A stretch of DNA of 64,000 nucleotides, taken from positions 248,001 through 312,000 of the forward strand of contig NZ_VTER01000002.1 of NCBI RefSeq assembly GCF_008180445.1, written 5' to 3'. The position numbers and the translations under genes were made by a program. The stretch is from Bacillus_AB infantis_B. GTDB taxonomy: Bacteria > Bacillota > Bacilli > Bacillales > Cytobacillaceae. Of the stretch, positions 35,636 to 44,417 are shown in pieces (positions within the stretch are counted from its first letter, which is position 1; each line of letters starts with the position of its first letter). The notes below the pieces were generated by a model. The model ran no database searches. It was not told where the DNA came from and worked only from the letters and a program-made list of their open reading frames with translations.

Positions 35636-35786
35636 GAGAATGATTGACATAAGCTTAAAGGGCTTGAATTAGAGGAGAAATATAAGCTTTACCTATTAAC
35701 GCGAAAATTTGTTAAAGGGGAACTATTTTATATATAGAATAACTTATAACAATAAATATTTGAAAATTTCGATTAGGAGGTTCCCG

Positions 35787-36635
35787 ATGGATAAAAAGCT
35801 GTACAAAAGGTTCGACTTTCCGGATACAGGAATTAGTTTATATGAAAGCAAGCACCTAAAAGGCAAGTTTGTCTCTGAGCATTATCATGACTATTTTCAA
35901 ATTCTATATGCTCTTGAAGGTGAAGGTGAGATCACACTGGACAGCAGGGCCTATAACTTTTCAAAAGACAAAGTGGTGCTGATTACGCCCAATTGTGTTC
36001 ACTCCATAAAGGCTGCTACCAAAATGACTGTATTGGTTCTGGCATTTTCATTGCCTTCTATGGAAATCACCCTGCAGAAAGAACTGCTTTCTTTAATGCA
36101 AAAAGAATCGCGGCATTTTGAACTTGATTTATATACAGCAAGTGAAATCAGGCCATTAATTAGAAAAATGCTATATGAACAGAAAAATGGTGATCTTTTT
36201 GGAAAGCTGTCCATGCCCGTGTATCTTATAGAAATCATGATTCATTTGCTGCGTCAGCAGAATTATACATCTGTCCAGGATGCCAATGATATTCGCTCGA
36301 TACAAATGAAGGAATACATAGAAAGGCATTACTTTACTAATATTACCGCTGAAAGCCTCTCGGCAGTCTATGGAATTTCAACCAGATATATGAATGATAT
36401 CTTTAAAAGAAAATTTAATGATACTCCTCTGCAATATCTTCAAAAAGTAAGAATTAACCATGCGAAGGAATTGCTTCTGGAATCTGATCTGGATATCGTG
36501 TCCATTTGTTTTGAAGTGGGATATGAAACACTTTCGACTTTTTACCGTACTTTCAGAAATTTAGTGGGAATATCACCAAACAAATTTCGATTATCTTCTC
36601 AGTCGGCTTCAGATGTTTCAGATACAGTATCCTGA
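35787..36635 (+). CDS. AraC family regulator with cupin sensor
   Basis: 282 residues from ATG 35787, which follows AGGAGG. The N-terminal cupin (FVSEHYHDYFQILYALEG, ~27-100) binds the inducer; two helix-turn-helix motifs follow, with ITAESLSAVYGISTRYMNDIFK and the conserved DIVSICFEVGYETLSTFYRTFR end. It is directly upstream of the TRAP genes in the same direction and should activate them in response to the sugar acid or an intermediate. Confidence 0.9.
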   Translation: MDKKLYKRFDFPDTGISLYESKHLKGKFVSEHYHDYFQILYALEGEGEITLDSRAYNFSKDKVVLITPNCVHSIKAATKMTVLVLAFSLPSMEITLQKELLSLMQKESRHFELDLYTASEIRPLIRKMLYEQKNGDLFGKLSMPVYLIEIMIHLLRQQNYTSVQDANDIRSIQMKEYIERHYFTNITAESLSAVYGISTRYMNDIFKRKFNDTPLQYLQKVRINHAKELLLESDLDIVSICFEVGYETLSTFYRTFRNLVGISPNKFRLSSQSASDVSDTVS

Positions 36636-36746
36636 TTCCCTATCTCCAAAATTAAGAATTTTTCTCCCAATCTCATAAGACTTTAATTTAAAGAAAATTC
36701 AAAATAGTAATCAAAGAGAAAATAAATCTTAGGAGGTCAAAGGGAC

Positions 36747-37775
36747 ATGAAAAGAAGATGGGGATTATTTTCAATTTGCATTCTAATGTTTGCTGTATTT
36801 GCTGCCGGCTGTGGAAAAAATGGAGCAACAGAGCAGAGCGGGAACGCTGCGGAAAAAGAAGAATATGTTATTAAGTTTGCACATGTTGTAAGCGCTTCAA
36901 CGGCAAAAGGGAAAGCTGCAGAAAAGTTCAAAGAGCTATTGGAGAAACGTACGGACGGAAAAATCAAAGTGGAAGTATTCCCTGATTCCCAATTAGGAGC
37001 AGACAGGGAAATCACTGAACAAATGCAGTCTGGAACGATTCAGATGAATGCTCCCTTTACTGGTGTCCTGCCAGCCTTTGTTAAGCAATTTGAAGTATTC
37101 GATCTCCCGTATTTATTTAAAGACCGTGACCATGTAAAAAGCGCTGTAAATGGAAAAGTGGGCGAAGTGTTCAACCAGTATCTGGAGAAGCAGGGGCTTC
37201 GTGCATTGGGATATTGGGACGGCGGATTCAAACACCTGACAAACTCTAAACAAAAAATTCAAAAGCCGGATGATCTTGATGGCCTGAAAATGCGTGTCTC
37301 ACAGAGTCCGCTGCTGATCTCCCAGTTCCAGGCAATGGGCGCGGGAGGGGTTTCCATTGACTTTGCGGAGTTATATACAGCCCTCCAGACGAAAACAGTT
37401 GATGGACAGGAAAATCCTTTAAGCAATATTGTCAGCAAGAAATTTTATGAAGTCCAGGATTATTTGACTTTAAGCGGTCATGGATATATGGCCTACCCAT
37501 TATTGATCAGTGAGCAGTACTATCAGAAGCTTCCTGCTGACCTTCAGAAGGCTGTTGATGAGGTGGCTGCTGAGGTTACGGATTGGCAATGGGAGCAATC
37601 AGCTGCTGATGAAGAAGCCTATATGAAAACATTAAAAGAATCAGGAATTGAAATTACTGAACTGACAGAATCTGATAAAGAAGCATTTATTGAAGCGACA
37701 AGCGGAGTTTATGAAGACTTTAAGAAAGTAGAAGGCGGTCAGGAGCTCCTCGACGCCATAAAAGAGGCAGAATAA
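36747..37775 (+). CDS. dctP: TRAP transporter substrate-binding lipoprotein (DctP)
   Basis: 342 residues. A signal peptide with lipobox FAAGC is followed by the DctP fold: YVIKFAHVVSASTAKG, FPDSQLGADREITEQMQSG, the ligand-site arginine in LKMRVSQSP, and the helix DGQENPLSNI. DctP proteins deliver organic acids such as sugar acids or dicarboxylates. TAGGAGGTC precedes the ATG. A hairpin after its stop probably sets its level above the membrane subunits. Confidence 0.9.
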   Translation: MKRRWGLFSICILMFAVFAAGCGKNGATEQSGNAAEKEEYVIKFAHVVSASTAKGKAAEKFKELLEKRTDGKIKVEVFPDSQLGADREITEQMQSGTIQMNAPFTGVLPAFVKQFEVFDLPYLFKDRDHVKSAVNGKVGEVFNQYLEKQGLRALGYWDGGFKHLTNSKQKIQKPDDLDGLKMRVSQSPLLISQFQAMGAGGVSIDFAELYTALQTKTVDGQENPLSNIVSKKFYEVQDYLTLSGHGYMAYPLLISEQYYQKLPADLQKAVDEVAAEVTDWQWEQSAADEEAYMKTLKESGIEITELTESDKEAFIEATSGVYEDFKKVEGGQELLDAIKEAE

Positions 37776-37792
37776 TTTCTTGAAATTACAAT

Positions 37793-37821
37793 TAAGGGCG
37801 GCTGATAGCCGTCCCTTTTTC
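37793..37821 (+). terminator. Intra-operon hairpin after dctP
   Basis: AGGGCGGCT/AGCCGTCCCT with T5, a leaky terminator between the binding protein and permease genes. Confidence 0.65.
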
Positions 37822-37838
37822 TAAGGGAGGGAGTTACA

Positions 37839-38360
37839 TTGCAGAAAATCAACCACTTTCTAAACTACTTAGAAGAATATGTGGGAGTGGCTTCACTAAT
37901 CTTTACATCTTTGCTTGTTTTTGTCCAAGTGGTGCTCAGGTATGTATTTAATTATTCCTTATCCTGGTCAGAGGAGATAGCCAGGTACTTAATTGTCTGG
38001 TTTGTATTTATAGGGAGCAGTATTGCTGTCAGGGAAAAAGCACATGCCACAATGGATGCTCTTGTCACGTACTTGCCGATAAAAGGGAAAAAGATTTTCT
38101 CCATTATTGCCAATCTGATTTCTATTGTTTTATGTGTATTTTTAATTTGGTCAGGCAGTGGAATCGTGACAAGTGTGATTGAATTCGGCAGCGTGACACC
38201 GTCCACCGGATTGCCGATGTTTATCCCATATCTGGCTATTCCTGTAGGTGCAAGCCTGATGGCAATCCGCTTTTTGCAGCTTTTAGTTCAGGATATCAAA
38301 AGCTTTCGTTCAGAATACACAATGATTCCCCCTTCTAAAGAGGAGGCTCCCAAACTATGA
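37839..38360 (+). CDS. dctQ: TRAP transporter small permease (DctQ)
   Basis: 173 residues with four membrane helices and the DctQ core YSLSWSEEIARYLIVWFVFIG. It starts at TTG with GGGAGGG upstream. Its stop overlaps the DctM start by 4 bases (ATGA). Confidence 0.9.
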   Translation: MQKINHFLNYLEEYVGVASLIFTSLLVFVQVVLRYVFNYSLSWSEEIARYLIVWFVFIGSSIAVREKAHATMDALVTYLPIKGKKIFSIIANLISIVLCVFLIWSGSGIVTSVIEFGSVTPSTGLPMFIPYLAIPVGASLMAIRFLQLLVQDIKSFRSEYTMIPPSKEEAPKL

Positions 38361-39625
38361 TGCTCTTATTAATCTTTGCAGTTCTTCTATTATTGGGTGT
38401 TCCAATTGCCATATCCATCGCGTTAAGCACCATTATAGTCATCTTTCAAAGTGATGTTCCTATGGACACCTTGGCGAGGACGATGTTTTCAGGGGTCGAC
38501 TCGTTTTCGCTTATGGCCATTCCTTTCTTTGTATTTGCAGGAGACCTGATGCTGGCAGGAGGGACATCCAAGAGGCTAATTGACTTTACAAAGAAATGGG
38601 TCGGCTGGACAACCGGTGGACTGCCGATTGCAGGGGTGCTATCCTCTATGTTCTTTGCTGCCCTTTCAGGTTCAAGTCCGGCAACAGTGGCAGCGATTGG
38701 GGGCATCATGATTCCATCGTTAAAGGAGGCCCGTTTTTCTGAGAAGTTCTCAGTTGGACTAATGTGTGCATCCGGGTCTCTCGGAATCATCATCCCTCCC
38801 AGTATTACGTTTTTAGTCTATGGCTCTGTAGCGGAGGTTTCGATTGGCAAATTGTTTATAGCCGGAATCGTTCCGGGAATCTTTATAGGCCTGATCCTTA
38901 TGACTGTCGGTTATATTATTGCAAAGAAACAAGGGCATAAACCAGATCCGCGGCCAACCGGCAAGGAATTATGGAAATCCACGGTTTCTGCCATCTGGGG
39001 AATTTTGATGCCGGTTATTGTTCTTGGCGGCATTTACTTTGGTGTATTCACTCCGACAGAGGCTGCAGCGGTCGCGATTGTTTACAGTATGATCGTCGGC
39101 TTTTTCATCTACAGGGAACTGACTTTCAAGGAATTATTTGCAGTGACAAAAAGATCCATTGTGACTTCTGCCATGATTATGCTTGTCATCTCTGCTTCAA
39201 AGGTATTCAGCTGGTATTTGACATACGAACAAATTCCGTCAACCGTTGCAGGAACGCTAATTGAATATGCATCCAATCCTTTTGTTTTCTTAATTTTGGT
39301 GAACATTATTTTGCTGATCGTGGGTATGTTTATGGATTCAAGTGCAGCAGTGCTGATTCTCGTTCCGCTGTTTTTGCCAGTGGTTCTGGAAATGGGAATT
39401 GATCCTATCCATTTCGGTGTCATCATGATAATCAACCTGGCGATCGGAATGCTGACACCGCCATTTGGATTGAATCTTTTTGTAGCATCAGGTGTCAGCA
39501 AAATGTCGCTCGCTGGTGTAACCCGGGGAACAATGCCTTTTATTTTCGTGCTGATTGCTGCATTAATGGTTATCACTTATGTGCCGCAGCTTTCTCTTTA
39601 TTTATCAAACTTTGTTTACCAATAA
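38357..39625 (+). CDS. dctM: TRAP transporter large permease (DctM)
   Basis: 422 residues, about twelve membrane segments. DctM markers are SLMAIPFFVFAGDLM, GSSPATVAAIGGIMIP, GIIIPPSITFLVYG and LTPPFGLNLFVASG. With DctP and DctQ it makes a sodium-driven importer for an organic acid. Confidence 0.92.
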   Translation: MMLLLIFAVLLLLGVPIAISIALSTIIVIFQSDVPMDTLARTMFSGVDSFSLMAIPFFVFAGDLMLAGGTSKRLIDFTKKWVGWTTGGLPIAGVLSSMFFAALSGSSPATVAAIGGIMIPSLKEARFSEKFSVGLMCASGSLGIIIPPSITFLVYGSVAEVSIGKLFIAGIVPGIFIGLILMTVGYIIAKKQGHKPDPRPTGKELWKSTVSAIWGILMPVIVLGGIYFGVFTPTEAAAVAIVYSMIVGFFIYRELTFKELFAVTKRSIVTSAMIMLVISASKVFSWYLTYEQIPSTVAGTLIEYASNPFVFLILVNIILLIVGMFMDSSAAVLILVPLFLPVVLEMGIDPIHFGVIMIINLAIGMLTPPFGLNLFVASGVSKMSLAGVTRGTMPFIFVLIAALMVITYVPQLSLYLSNFVYQ

Positions 39626-39633
39626 TCTTTCAT

Positions 39634-39669
39634 TCCGCCTCTTCTGCAAGGAAGGGGCGTCTTTTTTTT
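39634..39669 (+). terminator. Terminator after dctM
   Basis: CGCCTCTTC/GAAGGGGCG with a following T8. Confidence 0.8.
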
Positions 39670-39812
39670 CGTAAAATAATATTTTCCCTCTAATCTCCGA
39701 TATTGCAAAAAGCCTTCCGATTTGAATGAGAAAATCCTGTCAGAAATTTTTAGAATAAGATTAAGCTCAACAATAATTACTTGGCTATAAGGTCAAAAAG
39801 GAGGAAATAATT

Positions 39813-41003
39813 ATGGCAGTTAAAAATATCGGGATTATTATGAACGGTGTGACAGGAAGGATGGGAACCAATCAGCATTTAGTCAGATCGATTGTGGCCA
39901 TCCGCGAGCAAGGAGGAGTGGAGCTGGCGAATGGTGATATCATCATGCCGGACCCGATCCTTGTTGGTAGAAACAAAGATAAATTGCAAGCGCTTGCTGA
40001 AAAGCACAATATTCGCCGGTGGAGCACGGACCTTGATGAGTGCCTGGCAGACCCACATAACATTATTTACTTTGATTCCCAAACGACCGTCAGAAGAGCA
40101 GCTGCGATTCGAAAAGCAATCAATGCGGGCAAACACATCTATTGTGAAAAACCTACTGCCACAAGCCTGGAGGAGTCGGTTGAACTTGCAAAGCTGGCCA
40201 ATGAAGCGGGCGTGAAAAATGGAGTTGTACAGGATAAATTATTCCTGCCTGGATTATTAAAATTAAAAAGACTGATAGACTCAGGCTTTTTCGGCAAAAT
40301 TCTTTCCGTGCAAATGGAATTCGGCTACTGGGTATTTGAAGGCGACTGGCAGGCTGGACAGCGTCCTTCGTGGAATTACCGGAAGGAAGACGGCGGCGGA
40401 ATCATTGTTGATATGTTTGCTCATTGGCGATATGTCCTTGATAACTTATTTGGCAATGTAGAATCTGTTTCCTGCCTGGGCAAAACTCATATTCCCAAAA
40501 GGGTCGATGAAAAGGGAAATGCGTATGTGTGCACAGCTGATGATGCAGCCTATGCGACATTTGAGCTCGAAGGCGGCATTGTTGCACAGGTGAATTCTTC
40601 GTGGACGGTCCGAGTAAATCGTGAGGATCTATTAACGATTCAGGTAGATGGCACACACGGAAGCGCAGTAGCCGGTTTAAGAGATTGCAAGATTCAGCAT
40701 CGCATCAATACACCGAAGCCTGTTTGGAATCCCGACATAGAAAATCCGTTCAACTTTACAGAACAATGGCAGGAAGTACCCGATAACCAGAGTTTTGATA
40801 ATGGATTCAAGGTTCAGTGGGAGCTGTTTTTAAAGCATATTGCAGCCGATGAACCATTTCCTTGGGATTTGCTGGAGGGTGCCAAGGGAACACAGCTTGC
40901 AGAATTAGGGCTTAAATCATGGGAAGAGCGGCGCTGGGTTGATGTACCGGAATTAAGCCTGGAGGTGAGAAAGAATGACGAAGCGGTTAACTCTGCCAGA
41001 TAA
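39813..41003 (+). CDS. Gfo/Idh/MocA family oxidoreductase
   Basis: 396 residues. An N-terminal Rossmann domain starts NIGIIMNGVTGRMG (glycine-rich, NAD(P) binding) and has the catalytic EKP in HIYCEKPTA (~112-118); the C-terminal substrate domain follows. It would oxidise a hydroxyl of a sugar, inositol or sugar acid. AAAGGAGG precedes the ATG. It overlaps the DUF993 gene by 29 bases, so the three enzymes form an operon, probably with the TRAP importer upstream. Confidence 0.88.
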   Translation: MAVKNIGIIMNGVTGRMGTNQHLVRSIVAIREQGGVELANGDIIMPDPILVGRNKDKLQALAEKHNIRRWSTDLDECLADPHNIIYFDSQTTVRRAAAIRKAINAGKHIYCEKPTATSLEESVELAKLANEAGVKNGVVQDKLFLPGLLKLKRLIDSGFFGKILSVQMEFGYWVFEGDWQAGQRPSWNYRKEDGGGIIVDMFAHWRYVLDNLFGNVESVSCLGKTHIPKRVDEKGNAYVCTADDAAYATFELEGGIVAQVNSSWTVRVNREDLLTIQVDGTHGSAVAGLRDCKIQHRINTPKPVWNPDIENPFNFTEQWQEVPDNQSFDNGFKVQWELFLKHIAADEPFPWDLLEGAKGTQLAELGLKSWEERRWVDVPELSLEVRKNDEAVNSAR

Positions 41004-42165
41004 AAACGGAAACACATATCAATATCAGATAGAAAATCATAAAGCTTTCATCAAACCCGAAGGCAATTTCAAAAGCAGGGTCGCCTTTTCAGCAGCGCAT
41101 GTGGTTGCTGATCCTCTTGCAGATTCTGATCCCATTTTACACCCGCAGATTGACTGGGAAAATACACTAGCCTATAGGAGGCATCTATGGTCTCTTGGCC
41201 TCTCGGTGGCAGAGGCGATGGATACGGCACAGCGCGGTATGGGACTTAATTGGAATATGGCAAAGGAGCTTATTCGCAGATCTGCAGCAGAAGCAAAAGC
41301 AGTGGGCGGCAGAATCGCCTGCGGTGCCGGAACAGATCAGCTGCTTCCTGCACCTTCAGTCACATTGGCGGATGTTCAAGCTGCCTATGAAGAGCAGTGC
41401 GAATGGGTGGAGCAGCATAACTCGCAAATCATCCTGATGGCAAGCAGGGCACTGGCAGATTGTGCTCAGGGACCTGAGGATTATGAGAGAACCTATGCCA
41501 ATATTCTGCGGCAGGTTTCCAGGCCGGTTATTCTCCACTGGCTTGGCGACATGTTCTATCCTTCCTTGAAAGGCTACTGGGGCTATAAAAATCTTGATGA
41601 TGCCATGGAAGTCTGCCTGAATGTTATTTGGGATAACAAAGACAAAGTGGACGGAATTAAAATTTCTCTCCTTGATGCTTCACGGGAAGTCGAGATGCGC
41701 AGACTTCTTCCTCCAGAGGTGAAAATGTATACCGGCGATGACTTTAATTATCCTGAATTAATTAAAGGGGATGAACAAGGCTACAGCCACGCATTGCTTG
41801 GGATTTTTGACGCAATCGCACCAGCTGCAGCAGCGGCTCTGCATGCGTTGGACGAAGGTGATGAAGATTCTTATCATGCGATATTGGATAAGACAGTTCC
41901 ACTGTCACGCCATATCTTTCAAGCCCCTACTTATTCATATAAAACCGGTATCGTCTTTATGGCCTACTTGAATGGGCACCAATCTCATTTTCGGATGATC
42001 AACGGAGCTGAGAGTGCAAGGTCCATCGTGCATCTTTCGGAACTGTTCGTATTAGCAGATCAGGCCGGCCTGCTATCAGATCCGGAGCTTGCTGCGGAAA
42101 GAATGAAGCTGGTTTTAAACATAGCCGGGATCCGTCAGGAGGAATATTCTAGTGGAAAATTATGA
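40975..42165 (+). CDS. DUF993 family protein (aldolase-like TIM barrel)
   Basis: 396 residues. Stretches such as HVVADPL, AAEAKAVGGRIACGAGTDQL, VILHWLGDMFYP, KVDGIKISLLD and MYTGDDFNYPELI fit the DUF993 family, whose strand order and lysine near KIS recall dihydrodipicolinate-synthase-type aldolases. The reaction is unknown. It is translationally coupled on both sides, and its place between an oxidoreductase and an isomerase argues for cleavage of an oxidised sugar. Confidence 0.82.
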   Translation: MTKRLTLPDKNGNTYQYQIENHKAFIKPEGNFKSRVAFSAAHVVADPLADSDPILHPQIDWENTLAYRRHLWSLGLSVAEAMDTAQRGMGLNWNMAKELIRRSAAEAKAVGGRIACGAGTDQLLPAPSVTLADVQAAYEEQCEWVEQHNSQIILMASRALADCAQGPEDYERTYANILRQVSRPVILHWLGDMFYPSLKGYWGYKNLDDAMEVCLNVIWDNKDKVDGIKISLLDASREVEMRRLLPPEVKMYTGDDFNYPELIKGDEQGYSHALLGIFDAIAPAAAAALHALDEGDEDSYHAILDKTVPLSRHIFQAPTYSYKTGIVFMAYLNGHQSHFRMINGAESARSIVHLSELFVLADQAGLLSDPELAAERMKLVLNIAGIRQEEYSSGKL

Positions 42166-42964
42166 GCGGCTTAGCCTAAATCAAATTACAACAGAACAAT
42201 GGAATCTAAAAGAAGCCATCGAGGGATGCGCCCGGGCAGAAGTTCCCTGGATTGCCCCATGGAGGCATAAGGTAGAGGAATTGGGCTTAAGTAGAAGCAA
42301 GAAACTGATTAAGGATGCTGGCTTAAAGGTTTCCAGTTTGTGCCGAGGCGGCATGTTCCCGGCCGGAACTGCTTCCGAACGAGAAAAAAGAATTGATGAT
42401 AATAAAAGAGCGGTTGAAGAAGCAGCTGAGCTTGGTACAGATGTACTCGTTCTGGTTTGCGGGCCTTCCCCTGACCGGGATATCGTATCTGCCCGGCAAA
42501 TGGTTCAAGAAGGAATCGCCCAGCTGGTTCCCTTTGCTGAATCGTATGGGGTGAAATTAGGAATCGAGCCGCTGCATCCTATGTATGCGGCGGAAAGGTC
42601 GGTAGTCGTTTCAATGGACTTGGCCAACACTTTGGCGGAAGAATATCGGCCAGAACAGGTAGGAGTTGTGGTTGATGTCTTTCATGTATGGTGGGACCCC
42701 GATTTATATAATCAGATCGACCGTGCCAAAGAACGAATCTTAGGATTCCATGTTTCCGATTGGCTGGTTCCTACCCCTGATATGCTAAAGGGACGAGGCA
42801 TGATGGGCGATGGTGTCATTCAAATCAGACGGATTCGCAAGGCTGTTGAGAAGACAGGGTACAGTGGACCAATTGAAGTAGAGATATTTAATGATCAGAT
42901 TTGGAGCCAGGCTGGGGATGATACATTGGTTCAGATGAAAGAAAGGTATTTGGAGCATGTGTAG
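42152..42964 (+). CDS. Sugar phosphate isomerase/epimerase family (xylose-isomerase-like TIM barrel)
   Basis: 270 residues from GTG, with GGAGGA 8 bases before. Metal-site motifs are KLGIEPLHPMY (Glu), GVVVDVFHVWWDP (Asp, His), GFHVSDW and IEVEIFND (Glu), as in IolE/IolI-type enzymes. It would isomerise or dehydrate a sugar or inositol-like intermediate. It overlaps DUF993 by 14 bases and ends the operon. Confidence 0.88.
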   Translation: MENYERLSLNQITTEQWNLKEAIEGCARAEVPWIAPWRHKVEELGLSRSKKLIKDAGLKVSSLCRGGMFPAGTASEREKRIDDNKRAVEEAAELGTDVLVLVCGPSPDRDIVSARQMVQEGIAQLVPFAESYGVKLGIEPLHPMYAAERSVVVSMDLANTLAEEYRPEQVGVVVDVFHVWWDPDLYNQIDRAKERILGFHVSDWLVPTPDMLKGRGMMGDGVIQIRRIRKAVEKTGYSGPIEVEIFNDQIWSQAGDDTLVQMKERYLEHV

Positions 42965-43024
42965 GAAAGTGAGTAAAGACATGTATATGCTGGCAAGCAT
43001 GTTATAAAAAACAAAATTAATGAA

Positions 43025-43070
43025 AGAGGTAACTGCTCCCAAGCTTGTGGGGGAAGGTACCTCTTTTTTC
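43025..43070 (+). terminator. Terminator of the catabolic operon
   Basis: AGAGGTA/TACCTCT with an inner CTCCC/GGGGG pairing and T6 after it. Confidence 0.8.
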
Positions 43071-43075
43071 TAATT

Positions 43076-43345
43076 CGTCATCATGACATCAACCAAAGAC
43101 CTGTCGAAAAAAGAGCAGCTTATCGAGGAAATCACCAAAAGGCGGCCGCAGGTTAAATCAATCCTGCAAAACATCAAAGGCAAAAAACATTGCGGCGTAG
43201 GCACCATCGGCCTCTGGCTCGCAGACCAGGCAGGAGAAGTCCGCGGCATGGAAACATCATCCCAGAATCCATTCAGGACGCCAAGAAAAAAGTCGCCCGC
43301 AACAAGATCAAACACGCCAAATACGAAACAGGCAAGGCCATGTTG
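43076..43345 (+). pseudogene. rlmD fragment 5 (two internal pieces joined)
   Basis: 43076-43188 matches rlmD 23908-24022, and 43190-43345 matches 24216-24362, with the ~195 bases between deleted at a TGCGG junction. Frameshifts are present. No full repeat lies at its left end, which is the catabolic operon terminator. A half repeat lies about 90 bases to its right. Confidence 0.87.
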
Positions 43346-43436
43346 CTATATTTATATCTCTGTAGTCTTTGGATTATAAGAGTCATTATTATTCTCAAGA
43401 CGGCCGAAATAATGGAGATTTCAGTTCTGAGGAAAT

Positions 43437-43458
43437 AAAGTGTGTGGGATCAGGCACT
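43437..43458 (+). repeat. Hairpin repeat copy 7 (right half only)
   Basis: AAAGTGTGTGGGATCAGGCACT is the loop end and right arm; the left arm is absent. Confidence 0.7.
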
Positions 43459-43553
43459 CTAGCCTCCAATAAGAGAAATATTTTCGTCAGATAAATTTAT
43501 CCCCAAAAACTATTACCCCCCTTTAAGTTTTAATCAAGAAATAAAATTTGACT

Positions 43554-44207
43554 CTATTTTATGAAAAATATATTTTGGTTAATTTGACTAATGTCTTGGT
43601 CATTTAAAACTAGTAAGTAAATTTCGTCCGCTAAAAAATCTATCTTTCTTACTTCCTGTTTTAATCTCTCAATAAAAGAAGTTGAACTATTATAAAATGC
43701 TTCGAAATAATCAGTTGTATCAACCACAAAAAGCATGGTAGTCCCTGTGTAATTCTTTTTACTTTTCTTTTTAATATTAACTATTATTTTTTCTAAATAT
43801 TCAAGAGCTCTACTTTCTAAATCATTAGTATCCCCAAAACGGATTTCTCCATATCCCCTTTGATTTATTCGTTGTGCATCTTTAAATTGCCAGGCACCGT
43901 CTATATAGGAGGAAATTTCAATTCTTTTTTCTTTCCCATCGGGTTGTATTAATGAGCCATCGAATTCTTGATTACCAATTATGATGGATAATTGAGAGTT
44001 ACCGTCACAAAATCTAGATTGACTGAAACAATAAAGAGGATAAAATTCTTCTAGAAATTCTTTAAATCTCCCTTTTTTTAGTCTGGCCAAATGAATAAAT
44101 TCCTCATCAGAATTTATAATATGTTTTTTCATCTCGAAGTATTGTTTCATTTCATAAGGAGTTCTATATTTTTCTAAATCCTTAAAAAAGGTATCTGCAC
44201 TTTTCAA
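43554..44207 (-). CDS. Unknown accessory protein, possibly nuclease-like
   Basis: 217 residues, low GC, no membrane segment. Around 75-125 a D...E spacing (SIIIGNQEFDGSL, then KRIEISSYID) recalls a PD-(D/E)XK core, but the lysine is missing. It diverges from the 603-residue HD/nuclease-like gene with 210 AT-rich bases between, and may be its partner. No family is recognised. Confidence 0.6.
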   Translation of the reverse strand: MKSADTFFKDLEKYRTPYEMKQYFEMKKHIINSDEEFIHLARLKKGRFKEFLEEFYPLYCFSQSRFCDGNSQLSIIIGNQEFDGSLIQPDGKEKRIEISSYIDGAWQFKDAQRINQRGYGEIRFGDTNDLESRALEYLEKIIVNIKKKSKKNYTGTTMLFVVDTTDYFEAFYNSSTSFIERLKQEVRKIDFLADEIYLLVLNDQDISQINQNIFFIK

Positions 44208-44417
44208 TTAGAAACCTCCTCCAGTAAATATTATTAATAATTATGCTATAAATCTCTAAATTTGGAAATTGGAATAATGTTTTGATTATGAATTCCAGTA
44301 GTAATTTTAAAATTTTTACTTTCGGTAGTGTAATATAGTATTAAAAGTACCTTCTTATAAAAGTGGGTTTTAAGAATAAAACCTGATAGTGGTTTTATTA
44401 AGACGGAGGGAATTATT

